A stretch of 64,000 nucleotides of DNA, from positions 620,001 through 684,000 of the forward strand of contig RSEE01000011.1 in assembly GCA_003971905.1 (NCBI GenBank), given 5' to 3'. The DNA is from Moniliella sp. 'wahieum' (Eukaryota; Basidiomycota; Moniliellomycetes; Moniliellales; Moniliellaceae). Position numbers and translations under genes: made by a program. The notes below the pieces were generated by a model, which saw nothing but the letters and a program-made list of their open reading frames with translations, was not told the origin of the DNA and ran no database searches. Positions 46,130-56,711 of the stretch are shown one piece after another (position 1 is the first letter of the stretch; each line of letters starts with the position of its first letter).

Positions 46130-46790
46130 ATGCATCATCGATCCGTGCACCTTGTTGTTTCCCCCTCAATCGACTTTCTCCTTTCGCACTTCGGATTCGA
46201 CGACACGCGCCTCTGGTACATTTCGCTAACCGCGGCGGGTGAGACTGCATGTGACTGTTGTCAGCGCTCTCTTTGATCATATCATATTATAGCAGGTTTT
46301 ACTTGGTACTAGTGCCTGCTGGTTGCGGTACAATTTTCCATAGATCGCTTGAGCAGCTTGAGCGCTGAGCGTTATTGAGCTGGCCAATATGACTAGGTGA
46401 ACTTATTTCGATGTCACCATCAGACCATTGAAACGTTCCGGGCAAAATGCACGACAAGACTATCAGACTATGAAGCCTCGTTGATGTCACACTGTCGGGG
46501 CTATCTGGGTCGGAGGGAGACCAGAGAGTCGAGACTAATAGGTCAAGGAATGTATCAATCGGCGTTCGTGGGGAAGAATCAACAAGAACATTAGAGGCAA
46601 TGGTGGGAAGCGGAAGAACTGCCGGAAGAGCGAGACGCTCTCGGGGTGAAGAAATGGGAAATGGGAGATCAGCCAAACTATGACAGAGTTGGCGTCCCTG
46701 TGTCATAGAGGTGTGTGAAACCGGAATGGTTACAAAGGGCAAATGAGTGTCTATGATCCATAGCGTGTCCTCATTCCGATAACGGGCACA
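46130..46790. repeat. F-box flank repeat, contains repeat A copy 4
   Basis: Collinear with 21570-22195 (see that entry for anchors). Repeat A lies at about 46484-46690. The similarity ends at CGTGTCCTC..GATAACGG (about 46785), where copies 1 and 2 continue into F-box 3' flank but this copy continues into a foreign coding fragment. The upstream flank of copy 4 (45960-46045) is also a diverged form of the flank of copies 1 and 3. Confidence 0.6.
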
Positions 46791-46792
46791 AA

Positions 46793-46981
46793 TCCTCGCG
46801 GATCATTCCCCTCCTCAAGGGCGTGGAGAGCATAGACAAGACACGCAGCCCTTATCAGGCGGCTCTGTACGAGGGTGATTTGGTGGCTGGTTACATCACC
46901 GTCTCCTCCTCGGCCGGGGGCATCCATCACATTTCCTCGGCGGCTGAGATTGTCGCTGAGCTGGGTGGTCCCTTTAGCTAG
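46793..46981 (+). pseudogene. C-terminal fragment, possible nitronate monooxygenase
   Basis: An open 62-codon piece reads IIPLLKGVESIDKTRS, then YEGDLVAGYITVSSSAGGIH and ISSAAEIVAELGGPFS before TAG. The pattern of Asp, a short hydrophobic strand, AGGI, then SAAEIVAEL resembles the C-terminal helix region of nitronate monooxygenase/2-nitropropane dioxygenase FMN enzymes. Nothing upstream continues the protein; the sequence there is the F-box flank repeat. It looks like a gene tail left at a rearrangement junction. The family call is tentative. Confidence 0.4.
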
Positions 46982-47205
46982 TTATACAAAACTCAGCAAC
47001 AGCAACAGGCGTGCCCTTTCCCAGTAATTTCTGACCTATCCTATTTTCCACATTGACAACGATACCGCTTCAATTGTATCCATTGAAGGCGGCATCAAAG
47101 TGCCCCAGGAACATTGAACCCTCTTGGTAGTAATGATGAAAGAAAAATGAAGACCGTGAGATAACAGGGGTCTAGACCAACGAAGTAGGTGGGGAGCTTG
47201 GCAAC

Positions 47206-48892
47206 CTAAAGGTAGCCCTCGTCGACCTCTTCAAATTGCTTGCGTCGCTGTTCGGCCAACCGTTCCTCTTCCTCCTCTGTATCACAATCTGAGTAGACCC
47301 GATGCGCGCCTAAGCTTGACCCACCTTTTTTGTCCGGTTTCTTGGCGGTAAGGTCTACCGGCGCGAGGGGGGACGAGCGGGTTTACGAGCGGAAACGGGG
47401 TGAAGGGAAGGGATGCGAGTCCGTCGGGTAAGACCAGCTCGAGGGGCCATACCAGGAGAAAGGACGGACGTGAGGGCTGAGCGCAGGTGTCAGCACAGAA
47501 CGAAAGGAAAAATAGAGAAGGCAGAGGAGAATACGTACGTTTTCCATAGAAGGATCGCCTTCCCTTTTGTGATATGGAGCTGGTAGAGGTGATGCTGATG
47601 TTGCCATGGGACGTATCGAATGATACATCGCCCGCAGATATGGGTAAAGTGCCTGAAGAAGAATGAGCTCCATCACGGGCCGGAGCAGGGGTGACGGGTA
47701 GGATCGTTGTATCCTCCATGGCGGAAGGCGACGTCTCCCGACCGAGGGCATGGGACTCTTTAGTTTCCGAAGTCGGCAGAGGAGATAGTTCATCACGGTC
47801 GGAATGATCAGCCAAAGATAGAGGGGCAGACCTGCCCTTGTTGTTGGAAGGTGGTTTTTTGGTTGAAGATAATTTGGCCGTCGTCTTCTTACGCGTACCC
47901 TTGTTGGTAGCAGCTTCCTTGCGTCCTCGTTTGGGAGGTGGGGGGCTGGGAGAAGCCAGCCAATCTGGCTCATCGTCCGAGGGTGGTACTTGTTCGAAAT
48001 TGGATGCTGGCACTACCGCATCCTCCTTCCCGCTATCTTCATCGTCCGATTCGAATACGTGCACGGTTTGCGTGCCCGTTTGGTAGAGGAAGGTGTCCTG
48101 CGTTTGGGCCCTGAACGAGTGGATGGTGATTTGGTCAAGACTTGTTCCTCATCGGATGCAGGCACCTCGTCGCGATCGGGTATGCGAGCCGCGCGTTTAC
48201 GCGCAGACCGGGTTTGCCGTTTCTGGGGGCCCAGAGCCGCCTGGATCGCAGCTACATCCTCTGACGAAATTCGCGTTTCGTGCTTCGTACCACCGCGTCG
48301 GGAAGTACCCGGTTGATATTCGTCTTCCTCCGATTCGGCTACAATCGGACGCTTCCGCAAAGGACGCGAGGCAGGCCCGGGAGAGGGGACTGGACGTGTT
48401 GCGGCTCCGATGGCTCGTCTGACAGGTCCGAGCTGGGGATGGGTACCAACTTGTCTTTGATCCTGGGTGACATAGATGGAGGTTGCAAAGATAGAAGTTG
48501 GGTGGGGGATGCGAGGGGAAGGGAGGGAAGGGGGCAACTGTTGTGGATGGGGAAGGATGGTGAAGAGTGGGCGGTGGGGGAGCCGAGGTGGGGGCGAGAC
48601 TGGAAGCCGAGGGCGTAGTGCCTTGGGAAATTTCGCGTGGTGGACCTGGACGTGCCGGTCGGGGACGCGGACGCGGCTTGCTGGGAATGGAGGGGGGTTC
48701 GAAGGGAGGAGAAAGGCCAGCATGGTTCTGACTGGTCAAGTCAAAAGTGCCGCGCCGGGGAGCAGCCACATGGCCGGGACCGCATCCGAGAAGGGAGGAT
48801 GGGGGAGAGAAGGCAGGGGGAGGGGGCAGGAGCGTCGGTAAGAGGCGCGGGGACCCCGGGCGCGTCTGGTTGCATGGGGGAGGTGGTGTCAT
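47206..48892 (-). CDS. Hypothetical nuclear-type low-complexity protein
   Basis: An unrecognised protein of about 520 residues. The N-terminus is proline-rich (MTPPPPCNQTRPGSPRLLP) with RRGTFDLTSQNHAG. The middle is charged: RKRPIVAESEEDEYQPGTS, ISSEDVAAIQAALGPQKRQ, TRSARKRAARIPDRDEVPA. It continues VHVFESDDEDSGKEDAVV, PPPPKRGRKEAATNKGTRK (an AT-hook-like and nuclear-localisation-like patch) and GNISITSTSSISQ with RRSFYGK. The last exon gives DLTAKKPDKKGGSSLGAHRV and ends RRKQFEEVDEGYL. An intron begins after FYGK (GTACGT, about 47538). Basic clusters and acidic serine runs suggest a chromatin or kinetochore role, but this is a guess. It is divergent from kinesin-14. Confidence 0.5.
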
Positions 48893-49197
48893 TTATCACG
48901 CTCTGATCAACTCGATTAACGAAACGCGTTCTCCTTGGCTCCCCCACCTGACCACGCTGGGACGTAGCCAGGATGACGTAAGCATGTAGGAGCACGATGC
49001 ACCCCGGCACGTGACCTGCTGCGCGCTGTGCAATTTCCGCGTCGAGGCAAGCAACAACTGCTGTGCCCGAGAAAGTGCCCCCACATCGTGTTTGGTATCT
49101 TACGCAGCGTCCCGGCCAGCCTGAGCAAGGCCATCTAGTCGATCAAGTCGGTCAAGTTGAGCGAGTCGAGTCGAGCAAGTGCATCAAGTCGTGGATC
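48893..49197. promoter_or_regulatory. Divergent promoter, unknown nuclear protein / kinesin-14
   Basis: 305 bases separate the two start codons. A CACGTG E-box lies at 49008-49013. GAGTCGAGTCGAG-type repeats lie near 49160-49175, close to the kinesin start. No other element is recognised. Confidence 0.35.
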
Positions 49198-51275
49198 ATG
49201 CCTGGCGGCTCGCGTCTCCCTGTGCCATCGCATCCCGCTCCCCCGGCTGCTGCCCCCAAGGGCATTCCCCCCCCGCCTCTTCCCGCACCCCGCGCCGTGC
49301 GAACCCCATCCGAGCTGCCGCTTCCACCAAGACTCAACCACAACCGAAAACCAAATCGAATCGCGTCGTCAGCAGCAGCACTCAGGCCAGCCGCGGTCTC
49401 GGGCCCCGGCGCGAGCCTTTAGCCACCATTCCTCGAGTCGCCCCGCCAAACGCCCCACCACTACTTCCCGCTCTGTCTCGGCTTCGGCCGCCAGCAGCCT
49501 GAGGGCTGCTAGCACTGCTGCACCACCTGCCAGTGCTCGAGGAGCAAACCGCGTTGACGCTCTCGAGGGGCAGGTGCAGGGCCTCATCGCTCGGTTTGAA
49601 GAGGACCGTCAACGGCACGAGGAGGAGCTTGCCCAGCTCAAAGCCCAATGGGGATCCGCGTCCCCCTCGGTATCGGGGCCAAGCGTCAGTGAGATCCAGC
49701 TACAGGCACAGCTTGATGCACTTCGTGACACTCATCGGCGCGACCGGGACGATTGGTCTGCCCAGTTGGACCGCGTTCGTTCCGAGTCTGCCTCTGCGCT
49801 GGAGCGAGAGCGGCAGACGATTTCCACCCTTCAATCTGCTTTAGCTCAGCAAACCGCAGGCCACTTGGCACTTGAGACCCAAGTGGGTGTGCTGCGATCC
49901 CAGGCGGATGGTCTGCGGGACGAAGTGGACCATGAGCGTCAGTTGATTTCTTCCCTCCGCTCTCAGTTGGCTGAGGTAGAGCATCTGGTCCAGGATAAAG
50001 AAGAGGAGCTGAGAGCGGCTGAGCGATTGCGTCGAAAGCTTCACAATCAAGTCCAAGGCGCGGTAACATTCGAGTTGTCGCCCGCGTCCGACCAGCTGTT
50101 AATGCTGGCAGCCAGAATGGCGCGGGGGACCGCACCATGGCGGACATACGCTATCCGGAGCCTTTCCCACGGGAGGCAAGGGAAATGCAGGTGGCCATCG
50201 TGGGGGGAGTGCGAGCGGTACGCCCACCAACGTTCTCCATTCCTTCCTTTGATCGGGTCCTACCCCCGCATGCCTCCCAGACCGATGTTTTTGGCGAGGT
50301 AGAACACCTGGCCCAGAGCGTGTTGGACGGGTACAATACTTGCATCTTTGCTTATGGCCAGACGGGCAGCGGTAAGACGTACACACTCGAAGGTCCTCCT
50401 CGCTCTGGCTCGCCTACTAGTGCTACTCTTTCCGATCCATCAGCTGGTCTTATTCCCCGAACGGTGCAGATGCTGTGGTCGGTGGCCGATCAGCTCAAAG
50501 CCCGAGGTTGGCAGTACACCTTCTCGGGCCAGATGGTCGAGATCTATCTTGATGGTATTATTGATCTTCTTTCCTCAACCTCCGACGATCCAGCATCGGC
50601 TATGGGGCGACACGAGATCCGCCACGACAGCCAGGGTGGACGTACAATTGTCGTGGGGGCCGAAGAGGTGGCACTGCATAACCCAGACCAGGTGATGACC
50701 CTTTTGGCAAGAGCCCAGGCTAAGCGGCAAGTCGCCGCTACTGCCATGAACGCCCGCTCCTCGCGTTCCCACAGTGTATTTACCTTGGCTGTGGTAGGCC
50801 GCAATAAGGCTACGGAGAAAAGACGGAAGCGGTGCTTAACCTGGTCGATCTGGCAGGCTCAGAGCGTCTGTCCAACTCGGCTCGGCTGACGATCCAGCGC
50901 GCCTGCGCGAGGCTCAGAGCATCAACAAGTCTCTTTCGGCCTTAGGTGACGTGATTGCAGCGCTGGGTAAAGCGGGTTCCCGCTCCGCTAAGGCCGAGCA
51001 GCATGTGCCGTATCGCAATTCAACGCTCACTTGGCTGCTTAAGAACTCGCTCGGAGGCAACTCAAAGACGTGTGTTTCTCTTTCCCCATGCGTCCACTTC
51101 AAGGTGGCAACTAACCTTTTCCCTTCTTCTCCCCTGAAGCCTCATGCTGCTCAACCTCTCCCCCTTGGCCGAGCACCAGAACGAAACACTCTGTTCGCTT
51201 CGCTTTGCTACCAAGGTCAATGCGACTCAGATTGGCACCGCAACGGCCCGGCGAACAGTACGGACAGAGCCATGA
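49198..51275 (+). CDS. Kinesin-14 (Kar3/Ncd type), C-terminal motor
   Basis: A minus-end-directed microtubule motor for spindle assembly and nuclear fusion. A Pro/Ser-rich basic tail is followed by a coiled coil from about residue 120 ([18 protein letters not shown] to [17 protein letters not shown]). After a frame change the neck/motor junction reads [11 protein letters not shown], the kinesin-14 signature. Motor motifs are [14 protein letters not shown] (P-loop, 50343-50384), [13 protein letters not shown] (switch I), [11 protein letters not shown] (switch II), [28 protein letters not shown] and SLGGNSKT. An intron at 51070-51139 leads to [20 protein letters not shown] and [14 protein letters not shown]. 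At least four frame changes are present, including one in the N-terminal tail, so the start is approximate. Confidence 0.88.
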
Positions 51276-51388
51276 AGCGTCCATGTGGACTACTCCATTT
51301 GCCTTCTCATATGTTCCCTTTCTCGTCCGGCTTATGTCTATGTCTCCAATGCAGCCCACTCGTGGTTTCATGTCAAGTGGATGGGTTC

Positions 51389-52777
51389 TTATGCACGCAG
51401 CACGCCAGATCGATACAGACCTTGGACCAGCTCATCGCCCTTTGGGCCAGCGACCAATGCTTCGGCCTCCCGTGCGGCAGCCAAAAGCGTATCCCTCCGT
51501 TGGGATGCCGCATCGTTCGCAGGATCGTAAAATGCTGCTTGTCCTACTGCCCCCGTGGACTTGCGCGAAGCAAACTGGTTTGTCCACAGTTCATAGGCTC
51601 GCTCAACGATGTTTCTGAAATAGGAATGTGGCGATCGGAGAGCAAGACGAGGAGTTGAGCCACCTGAGCGATCGCCACCCTTTGTTCAGGGGGGGTATAC
51701 TACACAATCAAAAAAGGTCAGTATCTCCATTGGAGGAGGGGGATTTTGGCTACTCACCTCGTTTTGGTCGCCATACACACCGTCCGGCATCAATGTCAAA
51801 TCCGATCCCACGCCCCCCGAGACCTTCAGCCTCCTGCGCATGACCAGGGGGTTCTTCCGTAGGCTTGCCCTCAGCTTCGGCCTGTCCATATCGAACGCAA
51901 TGTGCTTCGCGACCCAAGTGTATCCGTTCATGCCCACCACTAGGTCTACCTGGGCCTTGGAGAGGGTGACAAAATGCGACTTGAGCCGTTGGATCAGCTG
52001 CGGTTGGACCGCCACCAGAAGCCCGTTCCGTAGCTTACCATACCGAAGACTGCGGGTGTGGAGGATAACACTGCCGTCGTGATTGACTGCTTGGACTTCG
52101 GCCACGAGCAGGTCGCCTTCTTGAAGAACGCACGCATTTGTAGTTCATCCGACTCGAGTTTCTTGCGCTGCACGCCCCCGGGCAAATTGATGCTGCTGAG
52201 CAAGAGAGAAGCTTCAGATCGGCCGTTGATATCCACCTTCCACCGTTTGCTCCCAGGTTGCACTTCCACCACACGGCCGACAACCAAATCGCCCACCTCG
52301 GGCGCATAGCGTGCCCGAGCGCCCGGACCGACACAAGTTTGTTTGTCCGAATCACCGGACCAGCAAGAGAAGAGTAAATCAGGTTCACCACCTCTTCTCC
52401 CTCTTCGTCTTCAGGTCGGGAAGGGTCGGCGCCATCGTCCACATCAACCGCCATAGCCTCCGCATGAGCATCTTGTTGTCCCGATGCACGAGCACCGGGG
52501 GAGGTGCCAAGTACGTTCCATGTCCTCGCATATAGGTTGCTGACGCGACATGTTCACCAGCCGTGGCTACTTTGGCATGCATCATCGCCACGCGTTCGTC
52601 GGCCTTGGCCTCGCCTTCTCCATCCTCCGCCTCGTCCAATAGCTCGTCCCGGTCGACGTCCATGTCGGCATCTTCGTCGGGTAGGGCTTGGCCCGAAAGG
52701 TAGTTGTACGAGGCGAGGGATACATCGTCGGGCGCCGAGAGATGAATCCTAAACGTCCCCGTTGTGCTGGTGGCCAT
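51389..52777 (-). CDS. Exosome cap subunit Rrp4 (EXOSC2)
   Basis: An RNA-binding cap subunit of the RNA exosome, needed for 3' processing of 5.8S rRNA and for RNA decay. It starts [18 protein letters not shown] and has an acidic insert. Then come [46 protein letters not shown] and [19 protein letters not shown] (S1 domain). [35 protein letters not shown] and [15 protein letters not shown] (KH-like domain) follow. An intron begins after YGDQNE (GTGAGT). The last exon reads [19 protein letters not shown] and then, shifted, [13 protein letters not shown], ending YRSGVLRA. The C-terminal 60 residues are not recognisably conserved. About four frame changes. Convergent with kinesin-14. Confidence 0.85.
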
Positions 52778-53123
52778 GGTCGAGTTGTCTACCCTGCGTT
52801 GCAAGCGTCCCGTGTCCAGCGAGCAGGTCGGGGCAGATGGTTGCGATCCCAAATGCTCCTTGACACAAACCAGCGTCTCTTGCCAAACGTAGGTCGGTGC
52901 AACGGCGCAGGCCCTAATAAAAATCACCAGAGCAAGCTCGAGTACTCAATATTCAATCGGCCTTTGCACCGATCCTTCCGCCTCGCTGCTGGCTATACGC
53001 TCCCACTTTTTTTCCCGCTCCCCTTCCCTCATCAAAACCTCGAATTAAGCCGACCGCGTCACCCCAGCAACCCCAGCAACCCAACGACCTTAACCACCCC
53101 AACTGCTACTGTCATCCTTGACC
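52778..53123. promoter_or_regulatory. Divergent promoter, RRP4 / BFR2
   Basis: 346 bases separate the start codons of two ribosome-biogenesis genes, so a shared bidirectional promoter is likely. The sequence has a pyrimidine tract CCCACTTTTTTTCCCGC (about 53001-53017) and CAGCAACCCCAGCAACCCAA (53068-53087). I recognise no named factor site. Confidence 0.4.
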
Positions 53124-54760
53124 ATGCCACGCCTCGACGCCGATTCCGGATCTTCGTCCGAGAGCGAATCCGAGTACGAGTCGGTGCCCCAGTCGCCCCA
53201 AGCTGCGCAGGAGCCGAGCCGCAAAGAGCAGCGAGCGCAGGACTTGCGTTCGGTCCGTGCGACGTATGGCGATACCTCGCTCGGTCGTCCAAATTGCGCA
53301 GGTCGGGACCGCAGACGAGCTACGCGGGGGTGCCCACCACGTCTGCCCAGATGTTTGGGGATGCTTCGGAGGAGGGTGCGGGCAGTGAGTCGGACGAGAC
53401 GAGGAGGGTGCCAGCGCATCAGAGGATGCGAGTTCACAAGAGTCGGAGTCCGAGGAAGAGAGGTCAGATGAGGATGAGGATGATGAGGACGACGAGGACG
53501 AAGAGGAGGAGGAGGAGGAAGATGGGATGGGGATGAGGACGAAGGCGAAGATGCGGATGCGGGTGAGGGGCCTACCCTGGCTGCCCAGCAAGCTGATGAG
53601 GACAAGTTGGCCAAAAGCCTGGCGAGTCAACGAGAGCAGGACGCCAAGCGGGGAAAGAGCGTGGAGAAGCAACGTGCTGCGTATGAGCTGGCGCTTGATC
53701 TGCGTATCCGATCCAAAAGGTCACGGCTCCATTGCAGGGCGTAGATGTACGTGTTCTTTCCTCCTTTCCTTTTCTCTGTCCGCCAGATTTGATTCCAATG
53801 GAAGAAGTGACTGGCTGGTGAAGGGTTGTCTTGCTGACCTATGATAAGAGCAACGTGCTCTCCTTGCTGACCGCCTCTGGGTCCGGCGACGCCCTCCAAG
53901 GGAAATTGGTGGAGGTAGCTGGCGCACTGCTCAACGTATCATCTGAGCTGTTTCAGTTGCGCACCGAACTCATGTCGAAGAATGGGGCTCTTCCGGAAAA
54001 CATGGCCGACGTCGCCGACAAGTACCGTGGTAAGAAACGCAAGTTCAGCTCGTTGTCGGACGCAAGAACGCACTCGAGGGCCACTTGGCGGATGTGACAC
54101 CACTAGCGTCAGCAGCCTGGGCGCATGATGGTAAAGTTCTCGACAAATGGTCGTCCCGTGCTCGTGCGGACCCTGCACTCAGTGGGGCGGCCGACAAATT
54201 TGCACCGTCGGGCGGATTCAAAGCCATCAACCAATCTGCCACGGCGCAGATTGAGCGTGCCTTGCACCCGCAGGCCATTGGCCGTCTGCGCGAACGTGCA
54301 CATACGTGGCGTGGACCTGCGCGGGTTCGTTTGCCTGGGGAGGAGGAGGTCTCTTCTTCGGCCAGGATGCGTTTGACGATACCGACTTTTATCACTCGCT
54401 CTTGCGTGAATTGATCGAGTCGCGTGCAGCTGGTGGGGCAGCTGTGGCTAATGGGATGGGCGAGGCCGGAATCACCCTCCCCCCGGCTGGCCTAGGAGGG
54501 ATAAAGCCCCCAAGGCACCACGCGACCAAAAGGCTTCCAAGGGCCGCAAGTTGCGGTACGAAACCCACGAGAAAATTTTGCACTTTATGCCCCCCATCCC
54601 TCGTACCACCTGGGGTCAGGGCCAAACCGACCGACTCTTTTCCCACTGGCAGGGGCTGCTCAGACTCTCCATTTGGACAACGAGGCCGATTCGTCTGCCT
54701 CGGAACCAGAAAAGGACGATGCGCCGAATGATGAGGGGTTCCGCCTCTTGGCTTTGGCTG
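53124..54760 (+). CDS. Bfr2/AATF, SSU processome factor
   Basis: The AATF/Bfr2 protein acts in early 40S ribosome assembly. The start gives MPRLDADSGSSSESESEYE. An acidic, Ser/Glu-rich region follows (EEEEEEED about 53505-53525). After frame changes it continues EKQRAAYELALDLRI, then an intron from about 53742 (GTACGT). The second part reads LFQLRTELMSKNGALPEN, GKKRKFSSL, GKVLDKWSSRARADPALSG and SATAQIERALHPQAIGRLRE. The C-terminal TRAUB-type domain has FDDTDFYHSLLRELIES, SKGRKLRYETHEKILHFM with PPIPRTTWGQGQTDRLF, and NDEGFRL near the end. One base added in the CTCTTGG stretch would give RLFGFG and a stop at 54760. About six frame changes. Confidence 0.82.
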
Positions 54761-55148
54761 ATCCCTCTCTTCCCCACCTCATCTCCTTCTCTGCCTTTAG
54801 CTTGGCGTATTCATATATGCACACTTGCATTCATAGTCTCATTCCTTCCTCGGTGGACTAGTACACTCTGACGACTGTTGGTTAGATGTAGCCTCACATC
54901 CTATTCGCCCGCTCGGGGACCGTATAACTATGGAGTCCATTACCGGGTATAACCAAACCAAAGCGATCAGATAAGATTCCGCCGCGGAAATGTCTTGGGC
55001 GTCTCCGTTAGGGCACGTCATGTCCTCAGCGTCTCAGCCACGCTAGTCAACAAGGTCGTGGGTTCACACGAACGGACAAGCCAGGCGGAGTTTTCCGCAT
55101 CGCCTGACCGACCGCGTTCGCCTGACTTCCATCGCATGGCCCGTGGGC
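54761..55148. other. Intergenic, BFR2 3' end to TOM20 start
   Basis: It holds the BFR2 terminator region and the TOM20 promoter. No separate element is recognised. Confidence 0.4.
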
Positions 55149-56018
55149 ATGAAACCATCCAGCCTTGCCGTCGTTGCCGGCGTGACGCTCGCTACGGTTG
55201 TGGGGCTACGCGCTGTACGTCGTATCTCTCACGTAAGGGGGAGCCGCGCGCTGACGGGGACCTGCTGCCGCAGATTCTTTGACTACCGCCGTCGCCATTC
55301 CACCTCCTTCCGCCGACAACTGGACCAGCAGAGTAAAAAACAACGGCGCGCCCAGGCCCGCTCGGAAGCCGAGGCAAAGGCCCAATCTGAGAAGCACCTC
55401 AAGGACGCCGTTCTGGCGCAGGTCAAGGCGGTGCGACGGGAAATTGAACAGGGTCTCTTGCCCCCTCCCCCGGCCAAGTTGGAGAGCTACCTCCTGTCTC
55501 AGTCCCAGCAGGGAGAGACGTTGCTAAAGGAAGGTGAGGCCTCCTACCTTCCTGCAGCAGCAGCTTTCTTCCGCATCGTACGCGTCCACCCGAACCCGTT
55601 TCAGCTCTTGCTGGCCCTGTCGGAAGCAGTGCCGGAAGCGGTACACGACTTGGTGCTCAAGTTCATCGAGGTGGACACTGAGCTGGACGCTATCGAGGGC
55701 AAGCCTACCCCGAAGTACGCCGCCATGGACAGTTCTGACGAGCACGAGCAATTGGCTCAATCGGTTGACTTCCAGGGTCATGGGATGTCGTTTCGTCAGG
55801 ATCGCTTGCTTCAGCTGAGTCCACCCCTGCCCCTACAACCGAACCTGAACCTGAGCCAGAGCCAGAGCCAGAACCAGAGCCTCTTGGGCAAGGGCTTTGG
55901 CGCGGCAGCCCCTTCATCCATCCCTGTAGTTACCGCCACTCCGACCCCGATCCACTTTGGTTTTGGCTCATCTGGGTTCCTTCCCGAAGAGCCGGAGGTG
56001 CATGGGACCCAAGCTTAG
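55149..56018 (+). CDS. Mitochondrial import receptor Tom20
   Basis: An outer-membrane receptor for mitochondrial presequences. It starts MKPSSLAVVAGVTLATVV, an N-terminal membrane anchor. An intron at 55215-55273 (GTACGT..CGCAG) joins GYAL to FFDYRRRHS once one extra G in a GGGG run is discounted. The cytosolic part has SFRRQLDQQSKKQRRAQAR, a charged helix, then LPPPPAKLESYLLSQSQQG, ETLLKEGEASYLPAAAAFF and RIVRVHPNPFQLLLAL (the TPR-like receptor domain), LSEAVPEAVHDLVLKF and IEVD. The last 60 residues are low complexity. In another frame the repeat at 55845-55890 reads as a Glu-Pro run, so the true C-terminus is uncertain. It follows BFR2 on the same strand. Confidence 0.85.
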   Translation: MKPSSLAVVAGVTLATVVGLRAVRRISHVRGSRALTGTCCRRFFDYRRRHSTSFRRQLDQQSKKQRRAQARSEAEAKAQSEKHLKDAVLAQVKAVRREIEQGLLPPPPAKLESYLLSQSQQGETLLKEGEASYLPAAAAFFRIVRVHPNPFQLLLALSEAVPEAVHDLVLKFIEVDTELDAIEGKPTPKYAAMDSSDEHEQLAQSVDFQGHGMSFRQDRLLQLSPPLPLQPNLNLSQSQSQNQSLLGKGFGAAAPSSIPVVTATPTPIHFGFGSSGFLPEEPEVHGTQA

Positions 56019-56711
56019 CGTATCGCGGGCCCTCATTCGTTGCCCCCATGCCCACTTTCTTTCCTTCTGAGATCTGAGGGGCCTGACTTACTTACTGTAC
56101 CCCGACACCCGTCATTGCGTTGCGTGACGCGTGACTGGCTCGAACTTTTGGTTTGCGTGTGTGGATCTGGTGGGGCTGTGGCAGTAGCACACAATGGGTA
56201 GGTACTAGCGGTAACAGTGCGCAGTGCAGGCCTTCTGCGCAGGCACCCCAGCTCTGTGGGGAGAGTGGATGGTCGATGAGGAGCAGGCGGGACCAGGGCC
56301 CAGAGCCACGCACCAACCGGCCGGGCGGCACGCTGGTTGGCCTGATCGAGATGGATGACATGTCGATGACATCGATGATCCTGCACACGGTGGCAAGTGG
56401 CGAGTGGGGGGCGCAGGACAGCGGAGGACGGGGGGAGTGCCAAGCCGAACTGAGCACTAAGTACTGAAATTTGATGCACGTGAGACACCCGCGTGCCGCA
56501 CACTTGCGCAGTGCCCACCGTGCGGGCCCAGGGACAAGAAGAGAAAATGTGTTTTGTGCCGCCCCACTCTCCCACCCCTCCACGTTTGCTGGCCACAGCC
56601 GGAGACAGCCGATGTATACCAGAGCCTCATTAACGCAGCGGACCCCCAGTCCCGCCCTTCCTTAGTGTCGGAGCGCTCTCCCTCTTCCCTCTTGCCCCCA
56701 CCTCCGCCAGC
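56019..56711. other. Intergenic stretch
   Basis: A 187-codon minus-strand frame (56033-56596) crosses this region but shows no domain or intron pattern, and I do not call it. Confidence 0.35.

Noticed and set aside
56033..56596. 187-codon minus-strand open frame between TOM20 and PRM10
   Set aside because: Overlaps a competing frame of similar length and has no recognisable feature.
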